NCBI GenBank assembly: GCA_030424715.1 | Contig: JAUHWH010000007.1 | Coordinates: 101,705 to 165,704 of the forward strand | DNA from: Bdellovibrionia bacterium | GTDB taxonomy: Bacteria; Bdellovibrionota; Bdellovibrionia; Bdellovibrionales; JAGQZY01 | Reading direction: 5' to 3' | DNA: 64,000 bases | Shown: one piece after another, positions 35,886-45,008 of the stretch | How the letters are laid out: each line of letters opens with the position of its first letter | How positions within the stretch are numbered: position 1 is the stretch's first letter | Translations under genes and position numbers: made by a program | Notes under the pieces: generated by a model | Told to the model about the DNA's origin: nothing | The model's input: the letters and a program-made list of their open reading frames with translations, nothing else | The model's database searches: none

Positions 35886-36305
35886 GTGTTGCATCGATTG
35901 CAAGTAAAACAACACTACACGCCAATATCCGAGTTTTTGGATGTTGAAGATCCAGTATGGAAGGCGTGGCGGAGTATGAAAGATAAAGAAGTCAAACTGC
36001 TGCCCGTGGTCAAGAGCGGTCGAGTTGTAGGCGTCGTGTCTGACCGTGATATTGTTCAGATATCCGGCTACAATGGAGGGCAGAGTATGCCCGTGAAAGA
36101 AGCTATGAGTCTTGATCCTTTGCTGATCCGATTGGACGATAGTCTCGATCAGGTGTTAAAGGCCATGTTGCGAAAAGACCAGCAGTTTGCGATTGTCGTT
36201 GGCGACGGTGGCACGATCTGTGGTCTTTTCTCGTGGGCTTGTGCTTTCAAGTTTTTTTTGAACTTTTCGGACATCGATCATTTACGTCAGCTTCTGTCGA
36301 GCTAG
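35886..36305 (+). CDS. CBS-domain pair protein
   Basis: 139 residues. I chose GTG 35886 because TAAGGAG ends six bases upstream; a GTG at 35841 would add 15 residues. Two CBS motifs are visible: the strand PVVKSGRVVGVVSDRDIVQ in the first half and QFAIVVGDGGTICGLFSWA in the second. CBS pairs bind adenine nucleotides and act as energy sensors. It is followed by a universal stress protein and then a second, convergent CBS protein, next to the oxidase genes. Confidence 0.84.
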   Translation: MLHRLQVKQHYTPISEFLDVEDPVWKAWRSMKDKEVKLLPVVKSGRVVGVVSDRDIVQISGYNGGQSMPVKEAMSLDPLLIRLDDSLDQVLKAMLRKDQQFAIVVGDGGTICGLFSWACAFKFFLNFSDIDHLRQLLSS

Positions 36306-36320
36306 CGATGAGGAGAAACT

Positions 36321-36362
36321 ATGTTTCATAAAATCCATTTGCGGGGTCAAAATGGCCGATAA
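36321..36362 (+). CDS. 13-residue upstream mini-ORF overlapping the usp start
   Basis: ATG 36321 follows a strong GAGGAG ribosome site and encodes MFHKIHLRGQNGR, ending at TAA 36360-36362. The Usp ATG (36352) lies inside its last four codons and has no good ribosome site of its own. This looks like a translational-coupling leader. The peptide itself may have no function. Confidence 0.45.
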   Translation: MFHKIHLRGQNGR

Positions 36363-37299
36363 CATAAGAAAGATTATTTGGCCGATTGATCCCTCGAGTA
36401 CGCAACCTCAACTAGAAGAGCGGCTCATCAGCTTTTTTAAAACATTTGCACAACAAGACCCCATTGAAATTCAGCCCGTGTATGTTCTTAGCGTTGATTA
36501 TTTTTTAACCAGTGAATATTTCGAGCCCATTAATGTCGCTGGGCTTAAAGAAAATATGACTGGCGTTTGCGACCAATACATGGAGAAGTTCAAAGATTTG
36601 CCGGTCAAGCCCACGGTGATTCTAAACAATACTTTTAGTGCCCGAGGTGCAGAGGTCAGCCGATTTTGTGATTACGTTGATAAGACTGAGCCTAACTTTG
36701 TGGTCATGACCTCACATGGGCGCTCCGGCTGGGCCCGGGCCTTTATGGGCAGCTTTGCTGAGAGATTCCTGTTGCAAGCTAAGGTTCCGACTATTGTTAT
36801 AGGCCCCGGCTGTTCACCCATCCAGAAATTAGAGACAGCTTTGATGCCTGTGCAGCTCAACGACTCGTCAAAGCAGTTTATCGAAGGCTTTTTAGACGAT
36901 CATCGTTTGTCATTTTTAAAGAACCTCACGCTGTTTCATAAAATTTCAATGATCGACATGGAGGCGATTGCCTGGGCCCCAACCCTCTATGGACTCAATG
37001 ATTTTTCGTCGGATGATGTGGTCAAGAAGGCTCGAGAAAGCACATCTCGCTATCTTAAACGTTTAGAAGAGCATCCGCTCTCGCAAAAACGATTGCACAG
37101 TTTGCTTTCTGAGAAGCTAGCGCCCATCGGCGAGGTCATTGTGGAGGAGGCCGAAAAGGGAGACTTTGACCTGGTCGTGATGCGCACCGAGGCTGGTACT
37201 CTTGAAGCCAACATTCTTGGTAGCGTTACTAGAGACGTGGTGCGAACCAGTTCAGTTCCGGTGATCGTATATCCCCATTTGTTCGACCCGAACAAATAG
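36352..37299 (+). CDS. Universal stress protein with tandem Usp domains
   Basis: 315 residues. The first domain ends with FVVMTSHGRSGWARAFMGSF and PTIVIGP, the G-x2-G-x9-G(S/T) nucleotide motif. The second is more diverged, with LVVMRTEAGTLEANILGSV and PVIVYP. Usp tandems bind ATP or adenylates and respond to starvation or oxygen stress. No membrane segments. Its start overlaps a 13-codon leader frame with a strong ribosome site, so its translation is probably coupled. It lies between two CBS genes. Confidence 0.88.
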   Translation: MADNIRKIIWPIDPSSTQPQLEERLISFFKTFAQQDPIEIQPVYVLSVDYFLTSEYFEPINVAGLKENMTGVCDQYMEKFKDLPVKPTVILNNTFSARGAEVSRFCDYVDKTEPNFVVMTSHGRSGWARAFMGSFAERFLLQAKVPTIVIGPGCSPIQKLETALMPVQLNDSSKQFIEGFLDDHRLSFLKNLTLFHKISMIDMEAIAWAPTLYGLNDFSSDDVVKKARESTSRYLKRLEEHPLSQKRLHSLLSEKLAPIGEVIVEEAEKGDFDLVVMRTEAGTLEANILGSVTRDVVRTSSVPVIVYPHLFDPNK

Positions 37300-37313
37300 C
37301 GAGGCGCCAGTGT

Positions 37314-37712
37314 TTAGACGTCGCCCCTGAGCACTTCCACTAAAGCATTTAAGGCATCAGTGGCAGTAAAAATGCCAATATCGTTATTGTTGGGATCAAG
37401 AACAATGGCGCTCCCTATTTTTTCTTCAGACATTTTAAGGGCCACTTCATAGAGCTTCGTTTCTGAGGATACAGTGAAGATATCGCGAGACATCACGTCT
37501 TGGGCCTCGATGTCTTCAAAATCATTGGATTGTGAAAACGTTGTTAGGTCTCGTTGGCTTAAAACCCCAATCGCAGTGGTGCCATCGAGCACAAGAACAT
37601 GGCGAATGCCTTTTTCTTGCATAAGATCCCAAATTTTTGGCAGTTTTGTGTTTTTTTCTACGGACTCGGGGTTGGGAGTTGTGAATTCATCGACAGTTAA
37701 ATCACTCATCAT
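37314..37712 (-). CDS. CBS-domain pair protein
   Basis: 132 residues, AAGGAG ribosome site. Two CBS repeats: VLVLDGTTAIGVLSQRDLTTF in the first (residues 37-57) and SAIVLDPNNNDIGIFTATDAL in the second (residues 97-117). It begins MMSDLTVDEFTTPNPESVEKNT. It probably senses adenylate levels. It is convergent with the universal stress protein (14-base gap) and divergent from ccoI. Confidence 0.86.
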   Translation of the reverse strand: MMSDLTVDEFTTPNPESVEKNTKLPKIWDLMQEKGIRHVLVLDGTTAIGVLSQRDLTTFSQSNDFEDIEAQDVMSRDIFTVSSETKLYEVALKMSEEKIGSAIVLDPNNNDIGIFTATDALNALVEVLRGDV

Positions 37713-37790
37713 GGTGGCTCCTTGTTGATCGTCTGAGTTGCAGATTATATGCCGAATGATAGGTCCCGCAAGACATTCTCCTTATAAGAC

Positions 37791-37805
37791 GTGACATAAT
37801 GTCTC
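37791..37805. promoter_or_regulatory. Palindromic operator candidate upstream of ccoI
   Basis: GTGACA-TAA-TGTCTC is an inverted repeat with one mismatch. It shares spacing and right half-site with GAGACA-AAA-TGTCTC at 46214-46228. It lies in the divergent gap between the CBS gene and ccoI. It does not match the FNR consensus TTGAT-N4-ATCAA closely; a different CRP/FNR-type or other dimeric regulator is possible. Confidence 0.45.
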
Positions 37806-37902
37806 ATTTATTGAGGTATCTTGTCGCAGATTGTACTGTAGGAAAAACAGTCGTCGTTAAGCTGGTCTCAATTTTGCTTAGTAAGGGCCAATAGGAATAA
37901 GT

Positions 37903-40050
37903 ATGAGCGAAGCGGTATTGTCAGTGGATTCCATAAAACCCTTTTTGCACGCTAGCAAAGAGGACTTAAGACTCGACCTTTATATTAAGGGCGTGAAGTG
38001 TGGGCACTGCGTTCATAAAATCACCAAAGTTTTAGAATTACACCCAATGCTTCAACGCTTTCATTTTGAATCTGGCGGCAAGAGACTGAGCCTGTGGAGT
38101 CAACAGGCTTCAAGCTTTGGCGATCTTATTGAAAAAATCAATCAACTGGGGTTTGAAGCGATCCCCCTGGAGGACGCCACCGATGAGTCCCAGGCCAATC
38201 GAGATTTCAAGAGTCAACTGAAGAAGCTGGCTGTCTCTGGCGTCTGTGCCGGTAATATTATGCTTTTTTCAACGGCCATCTATTTGGGTGCGGACGAGGG
38301 TTTTAAAAGCTTTTTTCACACTCTCAGCTTCGCACTGGTGGTTCCCGTTCTTGGCTACAGCGCTTCGTCTATATGGTACGGGTTTTGGCAAAGCTTGAAA
38401 TCTCGAAAATTCAATTTGGATTTTCCCATCGGTTTGGCTTTACTGCTTGGGTCTGTGCTCAGCGTGTTGTCATATTTTCATGGGTTGAACTCCATCTATT
38501 TTGATTCACTGGCTGTGGTGGTTTTTTTGATCCTGTCGAGTCGATTTGTTCTCAACCGTTATGTTGCCAACATATACATCAACAACATTGTGAGCTACGT
38601 TCCGGGCGTCTATCAGGCACGAATCGAGCGTGATGGTCAGGACCATTGGGTTTCTTTAGCCAGTTTGTCCATTGGAGATGCTGTCGTGGTTAAGCGGGGA
38701 GAAACTATCCCGATTGATGGTACTCTATTGTCTAGCGAGGCCATCATTGACGGGTCGGTTCTTACTGGTGAGTTTAGCCCTGTCGTTCTGAAAGAGGGGG
38801 CCTTAGTTTTTGCAGGCACTCGCCTTTGCGCGGGGGAGTGTCGTGTTCGGGTCTTAAAAAAAGGCGCTGAGACCCGAGTGGGTGGTTACATTCAAGCAGC
38901 CCAAAAAAACCATCGGCAAGACCAAGAAGAGTCTTATCGTTGGGTCGGTTATTTTACAGGATTTGTGATTTTGGCCAGTGCACTGACTTTTGGTGTTTTG
39001 CTCTGGACCAATGATTTGTCGACCGCCTACCAAAGGGCTTTTGCTATCGTCTTAGTGGCCTGTCCGTGTGCGATTAGTTTTGGCATCCCATTGATTCGTA
39101 GTTTCTCGGGGCAGTTGTCGTTGCGCAATGGCCTGGTGTTGAAGCAGCCCAATGTTTTAAAAAAGCTCGGCAAAATCAAAAATATTTTTCTCGATAAAAC
39201 GGGAACTCTCACAAAAGCCATCGTTCGAGTCAATCGCGGGGACTTTATGGCGTTACAGCCCGAGGACCGCGCGAAGTTATTGGCTCTTGAACTTTCTATG
39301 GATCACCCCATATCCAATGGTTTTAAGACCTTCCAAGAGGGCGATGCAAAGATCACGGTCGAGGATTTTCAGTACCACCCTGGAGTGGGGATCTCCGGTC
39401 GTATCTGTGGAGAGCATTGGTGGGTGCGGGGAGCGGCTCCACTAGAAGACGATGATGACTCCGTCAAAAGGCTGGAGGTCGTGAAAGCCGACCGTGTGAT
39501 CACGACCTTACGACTTGAAAATGGTTTTAAAGATGATCTATCACCGTTCTTACTGAAGCTAGCCGAAATGGGTAAGAAAATTTCGGTTCTCTCTGGAGAT
39601 CAAAAGGCTGAGGTGGAAAAAATCAAAGAACTGGTGCCTCCGCAAAACCGTGGTGACTTTGTGTCCGAAGCCACTCCAGAAGAAAAAAATCGCTTTATTC
39701 AAGCCGCTGGTCCCAACAGTGTGATGATTGGTGACGGTATCAACGACATAGCCGCGATGCAGTCTGCGGGGCTTAGCCTGTGCATGCCCGGAGCTCTCGA
39801 GGATAATATGAATGTGGCCGATGTAACTCTGACTCGCGGCCATCTCAGCTCCGTTCTGGATCTGTTTCAAATTTCTGATAAAATATTGCTCACCGAGCGT
39901 AGACTTTTAACCTTCACCTTTTTTTACAATTGCCTGTGCGTCGGGTTGGCAGCGTTTGGCTTTATTTCTCCTGTAGTTGCAGCCATTTTAATGCCCATCA
40001 GTTCCGTCACTGTTTTAAGTTTAGTCACCCTAAGCTTGAGGAGGCTGTAG
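37903..40050 (+). CDS. ccoI: Copper-transporting P-type ATPase for cbb3 oxidase assembly (CcoI)
   Basis: 715 residues. N-terminal metal-binding domain with GVKCGHCVHK (Cys near 37 and 40), eight membrane segments, CPC metal site (387-389 in VACPCAISFG), phosphorylation site DKTGTL (Asp431), and hinge GDGINDIAAM. The N-terminal style and the ccoS, ccoNO, ccoQ, ccoP, ccoG order that follows identify CcoI, which exports Cu for loading the oxidase CuB site, rather than a general CopA. It is the first gene of the oxidase operon. Confidence 0.93.
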   Translation: MSEAVLSVDSIKPFLHASKEDLRLDLYIKGVKCGHCVHKITKVLELHPMLQRFHFESGGKRLSLWSQQASSFGDLIEKINQLGFEAIPLEDATDESQANRDFKSQLKKLAVSGVCAGNIMLFSTAIYLGADEGFKSFFHTLSFALVVPVLGYSASSIWYGFWQSLKSRKFNLDFPIGLALLLGSVLSVLSYFHGLNSIYFDSLAVVVFLILSSRFVLNRYVANIYINNIVSYVPGVYQARIERDGQDHWVSLASLSIGDAVVVKRGETIPIDGTLLSSEAIIDGSVLTGEFSPVVLKEGALVFAGTRLCAGECRVRVLKKGAETRVGGYIQAAQKNHRQDQEESYRWVGYFTGFVILASALTFGVLLWTNDLSTAYQRAFAIVLVACPCAISFGIPLIRSFSGQLSLRNGLVLKQPNVLKKLGKIKNIFLDKTGTLTKAIVRVNRGDFMALQPEDRAKLLALELSMDHPISNGFKTFQEGDAKITVEDFQYHPGVGISGRICGEHWWVRGAAPLEDDDDSVKRLEVVKADRVITTLRLENGFKDDLSPFLLKLAEMGKKISVLSGDQKAEVEKIKELVPPQNRGDFVSEATPEEKNRFIQAAGPNSVMIGDGINDIAAMQSAGLSLCMPGALEDNMNVADVTLTRGHLSSVLDLFQISDKILLTERRLLTFTFFYNCLCVGLAAFGFISPVVAAILMPISSVTVLSLVTLSLRRL

Positions 40051-40214
40051 TGGAGATCCTCTACGTGATGGTTTTTATTTCGCTGACGGTGTCTTTCGGG
40101 TTCTTGGCTCTGTTTTTTTGGGCTGTAGATAACGATCAGATGAATTCTTTAGATTCTGTGTCCTATTCAATTTTAGAAGATCAAAATAACACAAAAGGAA
40201 ACGACGATGAGTGA
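40050..40214 (+). CDS. ccoS: CcoS, cbb3 oxidase maturation protein
   Basis: 54 residues from GTG 40050, overlapping the ccoI stop by one base and preceded by GAGGAGG. One membrane segment (about residues 4-24) ends in FFWAVDNDQ, then SLDSVSYSILEDQ matches the CcoS tail (D-x-x-x-x-x-Y-x-I-L). CcoS is needed for cofactor insertion into CcoN. Its end overlaps the ccoNO start by 8 bases. Confidence 0.88.
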   Translation: MEILYVMVFISLTVSFGFLALFFWAVDNDQMNSLDSVSYSILEDQNNTKGNDDE

Positions 40215-42402
40215 CAATCAAACGGTACAAGTCCGTTACGACAATAAAATAGTGGTCTATTTTATGATGGCAACACTGATTTGGGCAGGAGCCGCTTTTC
40301 TCTTTGGCCTATTGGCAGCTATTCAATTGGCTTGGTGGCCCGCCAACATGAATTTGGAGTGGTTCACCTTTGGTCGGTTGCGCCCTCTCCATACCAATGC
40401 GGCGATCTTCGCGTTTGCGGGGAATGCTGTTTTTGCTGGAGTCTACCACTCGACCCAGCGCCTTCTTAAAACTCGAATGCTGTCTGACAAGCTCAGCTGG
40501 ATTCACTTTTGGGGATGGCAATCCATTATTGTTGCAGCCGCTGTTACCTTGCCCTTAGGCTTCTCTCAATCCAAGGAGTACGCCGAGCTGGAATGGCCCA
40601 TCGATATTGCCATTGCAGTCGTCTGGATCATCTTCGGGATCAACTTTTTTGGGGCTCTTTACAGGCGTCGTGAAAAGCACATCTATGTGGCGATCTGGTT
40701 TTACATTGCAACAATTCTCACTGTGGCACTGCTCCATGTGGTGAACTCCCTAGAAGTCCCCGTTAGCTTTTTGCAGAGTTACCCGGTCTTTGCAGGAGTG
40801 CAAGATGCCCTCGTGCAGTGGTGGTACGGTCATAATGCTGTGGCTTTCTTTTTAACCACTCCCTTTCTGGGATTAATGTATTACTACATTCCGAAAGCAG
40901 TGAATAAGCCCATTTACTCTTACCGACTTTCGATTATTCATTTTTGGTCCTTGGTGTTTATCTATATCTGGGCGGGGCCGCATCACTTATTGTATACGGC
41001 TTTACCGGACTGGGCTCAGACTCTTGGTATGGTGTTTAGTCTGATGCTCTGGGCACCCAGCTGGGGTGGGATGATTAATGGTCTTTTGACCTTACGTGGC
41101 TCGTGGCACCTTTTGAGAACGGACCCCATCGTGAAGTTTCTTGTAACTGCCGTGACCTTCTACGGTATGGCCACATTCGAAGGTCCATTGCTTTCCATTA
41201 AGTCGGTGAGCTTGCTGGCCCACTACTCCGATTGGGTGATTGGTCATGTGCATGCAGGTGCCTTGGGTTGGAACGGCTTTTTGTCTTTTGGAATGATGTA
41301 TTACTTGATCCCTAAAATGTGGGGTCGAGAGATGCACAGTAAAAGCATGATGAACTACCATTTCTGGTTGGGACTCTCTGGTATCCTAATTTATTACATT
41401 TCCATGTTAGCGTCTGGGATCACCCAGGGCTTGATGTGGAAAGCCGTCGACGGCACAGGCTATCTTGTTTACCCTGATTTCGTTGAAACTGTAGTGAAAG
41501 TCGTACCGCTCTATTGGGTGCGTGCTTTTGGCGGACTGCTCTACATCGCTGGTTACGTGGTTGCTGTCGTTAATATCGTGAAGACCATTTGTGGTGCCGA
41601 GAAGCTGGTCAACGACGAAGTGGTCACGGTGGCCGTAAAGGCCGAAAAGCCGGCCGCGGATCACGAAGAAGGGGCCCATCGCAAGCTCGAGGGCATGGTC
41701 GGCACCTTCTCTGTACTGACCTTTATCGCTGTGTTGATAGGGTCTGTCATCGAGATTTGGCCGACATTGAGCATTCATAAATATGTGCCTCAGTCCCAAG
41801 CAATTCACCCCTATACAGCCCTGGAGCAAGCCGGTCGGGATATTTATGTCAGCGAAGGTTGTTACACTTGTCACTCTCAGATGATTCGAAAACATCCTTC
41901 TGATGTGCTTCGATTTGGTGATGCCTCGACGATCTCTGAGTCGATGTATGATCATCCCTTTCAATGGGGATCAAAGCGAACGGGGCCGGATTTGGCAAGG
42001 ATTGGTAAAAAGTATCCCAATCTCTGGCATTTTCGTCATATGGATGACCCGAGGTCTATGGTCGAGAAATCCATTATGCCTCGCTACTCTTGGCTGTTAG
42101 AAAAGAAAGTCGACTACTACTCGCTTCGAAAAAAGCTCTCTGTGTTGCGAATGTTGGGAGTCCCATACACCGACAATCAGGTGGCCGAAGCCGATCGATG
42201 GGCGGAAGCGCAAGCCGATCAAATCGTCGCTGATCTCAAGAATGAGGGGGTCGAGATCAAGCGAGACCGTCAAATCATTGCTCTCATTGCTTATTTACAA
42301 TCTCTCGGTCAAAAGAATCTCACGAATTCAGAGGCTCTTAGCAATATTGAGCTGGCGCCTGGAGCGAACTCCAGCACTGATAAAGAGGGAGGTGAGGAAT
42401 GA
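40207..42402 (+). CDS. ccoNO: Fused cbb3 cytochrome c oxidase subunits I and II (CcoN-CcoO)
   Basis: 731 residues. Residues 1-460 are CcoN: about 12 membrane helices, heme and copper histidines in LHTNAAIFAF, WWYGHNAVAF, HHLLYTALPDW and SDWVIGHVHAGALGW. A charged linker (about 470-495, EKPAADHEEGAHRK) joins CcoO. CcoO has a membrane anchor near 500-520 and the heme-c site CYTCH (552-556), then RTGPDLARIGKKYPNLWH and a Met ligand candidate in SIMPRYSWL. It reduces O2 with high affinity and pumps protons. CcoN and CcoO are separate proteins in many bacteria; fusion is known in some lineages. Confidence 0.95.
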   Translation: MSDNQTVQVRYDNKIVVYFMMATLIWAGAAFLFGLLAAIQLAWWPANMNLEWFTFGRLRPLHTNAAIFAFAGNAVFAGVYHSTQRLLKTRMLSDKLSWIHFWGWQSIIVAAAVTLPLGFSQSKEYAELEWPIDIAIAVVWIIFGINFFGALYRRREKHIYVAIWFYIATILTVALLHVVNSLEVPVSFLQSYPVFAGVQDALVQWWYGHNAVAFFLTTPFLGLMYYYIPKAVNKPIYSYRLSIIHFWSLVFIYIWAGPHHLLYTALPDWAQTLGMVFSLMLWAPSWGGMINGLLTLRGSWHLLRTDPIVKFLVTAVTFYGMATFEGPLLSIKSVSLLAHYSDWVIGHVHAGALGWNGFLSFGMMYYLIPKMWGREMHSKSMMNYHFWLGLSGILIYYISMLASGITQGLMWKAVDGTGYLVYPDFVETVVKVVPLYWVRAFGGLLYIAGYVVAVVNIVKTICGAEKLVNDEVVTVAVKAEKPAADHEEGAHRKLEGMVGTFSVLTFIAVLIGSVIEIWPTLSIHKYVPQSQAIHPYTALEQAGRDIYVSEGCYTCHSQMIRKHPSDVLRFGDASTISESMYDHPFQWGSKRTGPDLARIGKKYPNLWHFRHMDDPRSMVEKSIMPRYSWLLEKKVDYYSLRKKLSVLRMLGVPYTDNQVAEADRWAEAQADQIVADLKNEGVEIKRDRQIIALIAYLQSLGQKNLTNSEALSNIELAPGANSSTDKEGGEE

Positions 42403-42578
42403 AGCAAACCGCCCTGAAGTATTTCACCGATTTGGACCTCTCGATGCTCGCCTTGATGATCTTCTTTGTGGCCTTTTTATTTCTGATCTTTAGAGTCTAT
42501 TTTTATGAACCAAAAGAAGTTTTTGATCGATTAAGTGAAATCCCCCTGAAAGATGAGGAGCAGCGCCATGACCAATGA
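42399..42578 (+). CDS. ccoQ: CcoQ-like small oxidase subunit
   Basis: 59 residues from ATG 42399, overlapping the ccoNO stop (ATGA). A GGAGGTGAGG ribosome site lies inside ccoNO. One membrane segment (about 17-35: LALMIFFVAFLFLIFRVYF) is followed by EPKEVFDRLSEIPLKDEE, which fits CcoQ's short charged tail. It was identified mainly by position and topology. It overlaps ccoP by 11 bases. Confidence 0.75.
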   Translation: MKQTALKYFTDLDLSMLALMIFFVAFLFLIFRVYFYEPKEVFDRLSEIPLKDEEQRHDQ

Positions 42579-43119
42579 CGAGAACGATAAACTGTTGGAT
42601 CACGAATACGACGGTATCCAAGAGCTGGACAATAATTTGCCCCTGTGGTGGTTGTGGACCTTTTTTGGCGCCATTATTTTTGGATTCATCTATTGGATTC
42701 ACTTCAGCCTGACGGGAGACGGTCCGAGTCTTGATGAAGAGTTGACTCGCGACATGGCGAAAATCGAACAGCAACGAAAGCAATCTAGTCAAGCAGCTTC
42801 GGGTGGAGCAAGCTCTATCAGCCCCGATCAATTGGTGGCGATGGGAGAAAAAATATACAAAGCCAACTGCGCCTCTTGCCATAAAGAAGACGGTGGGGGC
42901 TCTATTGGTCCCAACCTAACGGATGCCTATTGGATCCATGGGGCCGATGTTGGTGCCATCAAGCAAGTGGTCATGGAAGGTGTTTTGGACAAAGGAATGC
43001 CGCCGTGGAAGGCTATTTTGAGGCCGCAAGAGGTTGAATCCGTTGTTAGTTACGTTATTTCGTTAAATGGTGACAACGTTAAAGACGGTAAGGCTCCGCA
43101 AGGAGAAAAGGTAGAGTAG
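42568..43119 (+). CDS. ccoP: CcoP, cbb3 oxidase subunit III, single-heme form
   Basis: 183 residues from ATG 42568 (GAGGAG upstream). YDGIQELDNNLPLWW and one membrane helix (about 25-46) match the CcoP N-terminus. One cytochrome c domain follows with CASCH (101-105) and Met ligand in DKGMPPWK. Classical CcoP has two heme-c sites and is about 300 residues; this form has one. It passes electrons to CcoO. It overlaps ccoQ and is 2 bases from ccoG. Confidence 0.92.
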   Translation: MTNDENDKLLDHEYDGIQELDNNLPLWWLWTFFGAIIFGFIYWIHFSLTGDGPSLDEELTRDMAKIEQQRKQSSQAASGGASSISPDQLVAMGEKIYKANCASCHKEDGGGSIGPNLTDAYWIHGADVGAIKQVVMEGVLDKGMPPWKAILRPQEVESVVSYVISLNGDNVKDGKAPQGEKVE

Positions 43120-43121
43120 AT

Positions 43122-44519
43122 ATGAGCACTTTGGATTTTCGAGATCTTCCTGAAGATCGTCTGGCCACCACCGATGCTGAGGGCAATCGCTTGTGGATCA
43201 TTCCCGCTCGGGTAAGGGGACATTGGAAGAATCGAAAAACCATTTTTCATATTGTGCTCCTAGCCATTTTCGTCCTCACCCCATGGTTACGCTGGGGCGG
43301 TTCGCCCATCGTCCTGTTCGATATTTTTAACCGGCAGTTTGTGTTTTTTGGCAAAGTTTTTGCCTCTCACGATGCACCCCTATTGTTTTTTGTGCTCGGG
43401 ATTTTGGGCTTTGGGCTCATTATTGCCACAGCCCTTTACGGTAGGGTTTGGTGTGGCTGGGCTTGTCCGCAAACGGTTTTTATTGAGCAGGTTTTTCGAA
43501 GAATTGAAACCTGGGTGGTTGGTAATCGAGCCGCGCAATTGGCGGCTCGAAAAGCCCCCATGCAGTGGAAGCACATTCGTCGCAACACCCTTAAATGGAT
43601 TCTCTTTGTGTTGGTCTCGACGATTCTGGCCCACACCTTTATCGCTTACTTCGTTAGCTGGGAGAAGTTGTTACAGATGATGCAGCAACCGCCGGAAGAG
43701 AGCTGGACCACTTTTCTTTTTGTAATTGTGTTTACGGGCTTAATTCTTTTTGATTTTGCGTGGTTCCGTGAGCAGTTTTGCATCATTATGTGTCCTTATG
43801 GCCGTTTTCAGTCGGTGTTGATGGATCAAAACTCAGTAACGGTGTCTTATGACTACAACCGTGGAGAGCCCAGAGTTCGCGGCCTTAAAAAAGATCAAGA
43901 TCCATCTTTGGGTGATTGCATAGACTGCTATAAATGCGTATCGGTGTGCCCAACAGGCATTGATATTCGTCGTGGCACTCAGCTGGAGTGCATCGGCTGT
44001 ACAGCCTGTATCGATGCCTGTGACGAAGTCATGGAAAAGGTGAATAGACCCAAAGGTCTTATTCGGTACGCTTCTCAAAATGAACTCGAGGGTCAAGCGC
44101 AGGCATTTTGGAGTCCGCGTCTGTTTGGCTACCTCGGAGTGATGGGCCTCCTTATTGGTGGTTTTATATTTACGCTCAGTCAGCATCAGAGTTTTTACGT
44201 GGCCATCTTGCGACAAAACCAGAGGCCTTATGTGGTGACAGAGAGTGGTCTAATGAATAACTTCAAGATGCATTTGAAAAACCCAACCTTTGAACCTGTG
44301 GAGTACTCTATTTTTCTGGATTCAGAAGTGGCAGAACTGGCTCCTGAAAAAATAACGGGGATGATTGAGGCCAATCAAGATGTGCATCGGCCCTTCTTTG
44401 TTCGTATTCCTCAGTGGGAGACGCTAGATGAACGATCTTTAACCATGGTCATTCGCTACAAGATCAAGGGTCAATGGGTCGAAAAGTTTGAGACCATTCG
44501 AGCCGTCTTACCGAAGTGA
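43122..44519 (+). CDS. ccoG: CcoG, cbb3 oxidase assembly ferredoxin-like protein
   Basis: 465 residues with about five membrane helices. CGWACPQTVF lies near residue 110 and CIIMCPYGRFQ near 225. Two 4Fe-4S sites follow as CIDCYKCVSVCP and CIGCTACIDACDE. The C-terminal immunoglobulin-like periplasmic domain follows the last helix. CcoG/RdxA is proposed to reduce Cu(II) during CuB delivery. It is the last gene of the operon; a ccoH/fixH gene, often next, is not present in this window. Confidence 0.93.
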   Translation: MSTLDFRDLPEDRLATTDAEGNRLWIIPARVRGHWKNRKTIFHIVLLAIFVLTPWLRWGGSPIVLFDIFNRQFVFFGKVFASHDAPLLFFVLGILGFGLIIATALYGRVWCGWACPQTVFIEQVFRRIETWVVGNRAAQLAARKAPMQWKHIRRNTLKWILFVLVSTILAHTFIAYFVSWEKLLQMMQQPPEESWTTFLFVIVFTGLILFDFAWFREQFCIIMCPYGRFQSVLMDQNSVTVSYDYNRGEPRVRGLKKDQDPSLGDCIDCYKCVSVCPTGIDIRRGTQLECIGCTACIDACDEVMEKVNRPKGLIRYASQNELEGQAQAFWSPRLFGYLGVMGLLIGGFIFTLSQHQSFYVAILRQNQRPYVVTESGLMNNFKMHLKNPTFEPVEYSIFLDSEVAELAPEKITGMIEANQDVHRPFFVRIPQWETLDERSLTMVIRYKIKGQWVEKFETIRAVLPK

Positions 44520-44538
44520 CGACTTATTTTTTCGGGGC

Positions 44539-44994
44539 CTACTTTTTCTTGAGCGTGCGAATGTAGTTTGTGAGGTCATAGGCTTGTTGTTGATTCAAGA
44601 AATCCTCCCACTTTGGCATGGCTCCTTTACCATTATTGATCTGTACAACGAGATAAGTGTTTGTGACTTCGCTGTTTAGGTTTTGTAGATTGGCAGGTCT
44701 AATTTTCATTTCTTTAGCAAGGGTGCCATTGCCGATGCCAGTTTCACCATGGCATTTCTGACAGTGTTGAATAAAAAGTTTTTTGCCTCGCTTCGCAGAG
44801 TCTTCATCGTTATTGCCAACATAGGTGACTTTGGGAGGAGTGAAAAAGGCCCATCCATGTCGCATGTCCATGGCGGATAGATCGAAGTCCATATTCATCT
44901 CCATGGTGTCTCCGGGTGCGATGGATCGAACCGCACAGGCTGTGACAAGGAGGGTGAAGAGAGAGAAAATCAGCATTGATTTGTAATGAATCAT
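44539..44994 (-). CDS. Class I cytochrome c lipoprotein
   Basis: 151 residues with a lipoprotein signal (LFTLLVTAC, Cys20). Single heme-c motif CQKCHGETGIGNG near residue 81 and Met ligand in GKGAMPKWEDFL near residue 125. It is probably an outer- or inner-membrane-anchored periplasmic electron carrier, possibly the donor for the cbb3 oxidase encoded just before it on the other strand. It lies 14 bases downstream of the second CxxCH lipoprotein on the same strand. Confidence 0.87.
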   Translation of the reverse strand: MIHYKSMLIFSLFTLLVTACAVRSIAPGDTMEMNMDFDLSAMDMRHGWAFFTPPKVTYVGNNDEDSAKRGKKLFIQHCQKCHGETGIGNGTLAKEMKIRPANLQNLNSEVTNTYLVVQINNGKGAMPKWEDFLNQQQAYDLTNYIRTLKKK

Positions 44995-45008
44995 GGTTTT
45001 ACCTTTCG

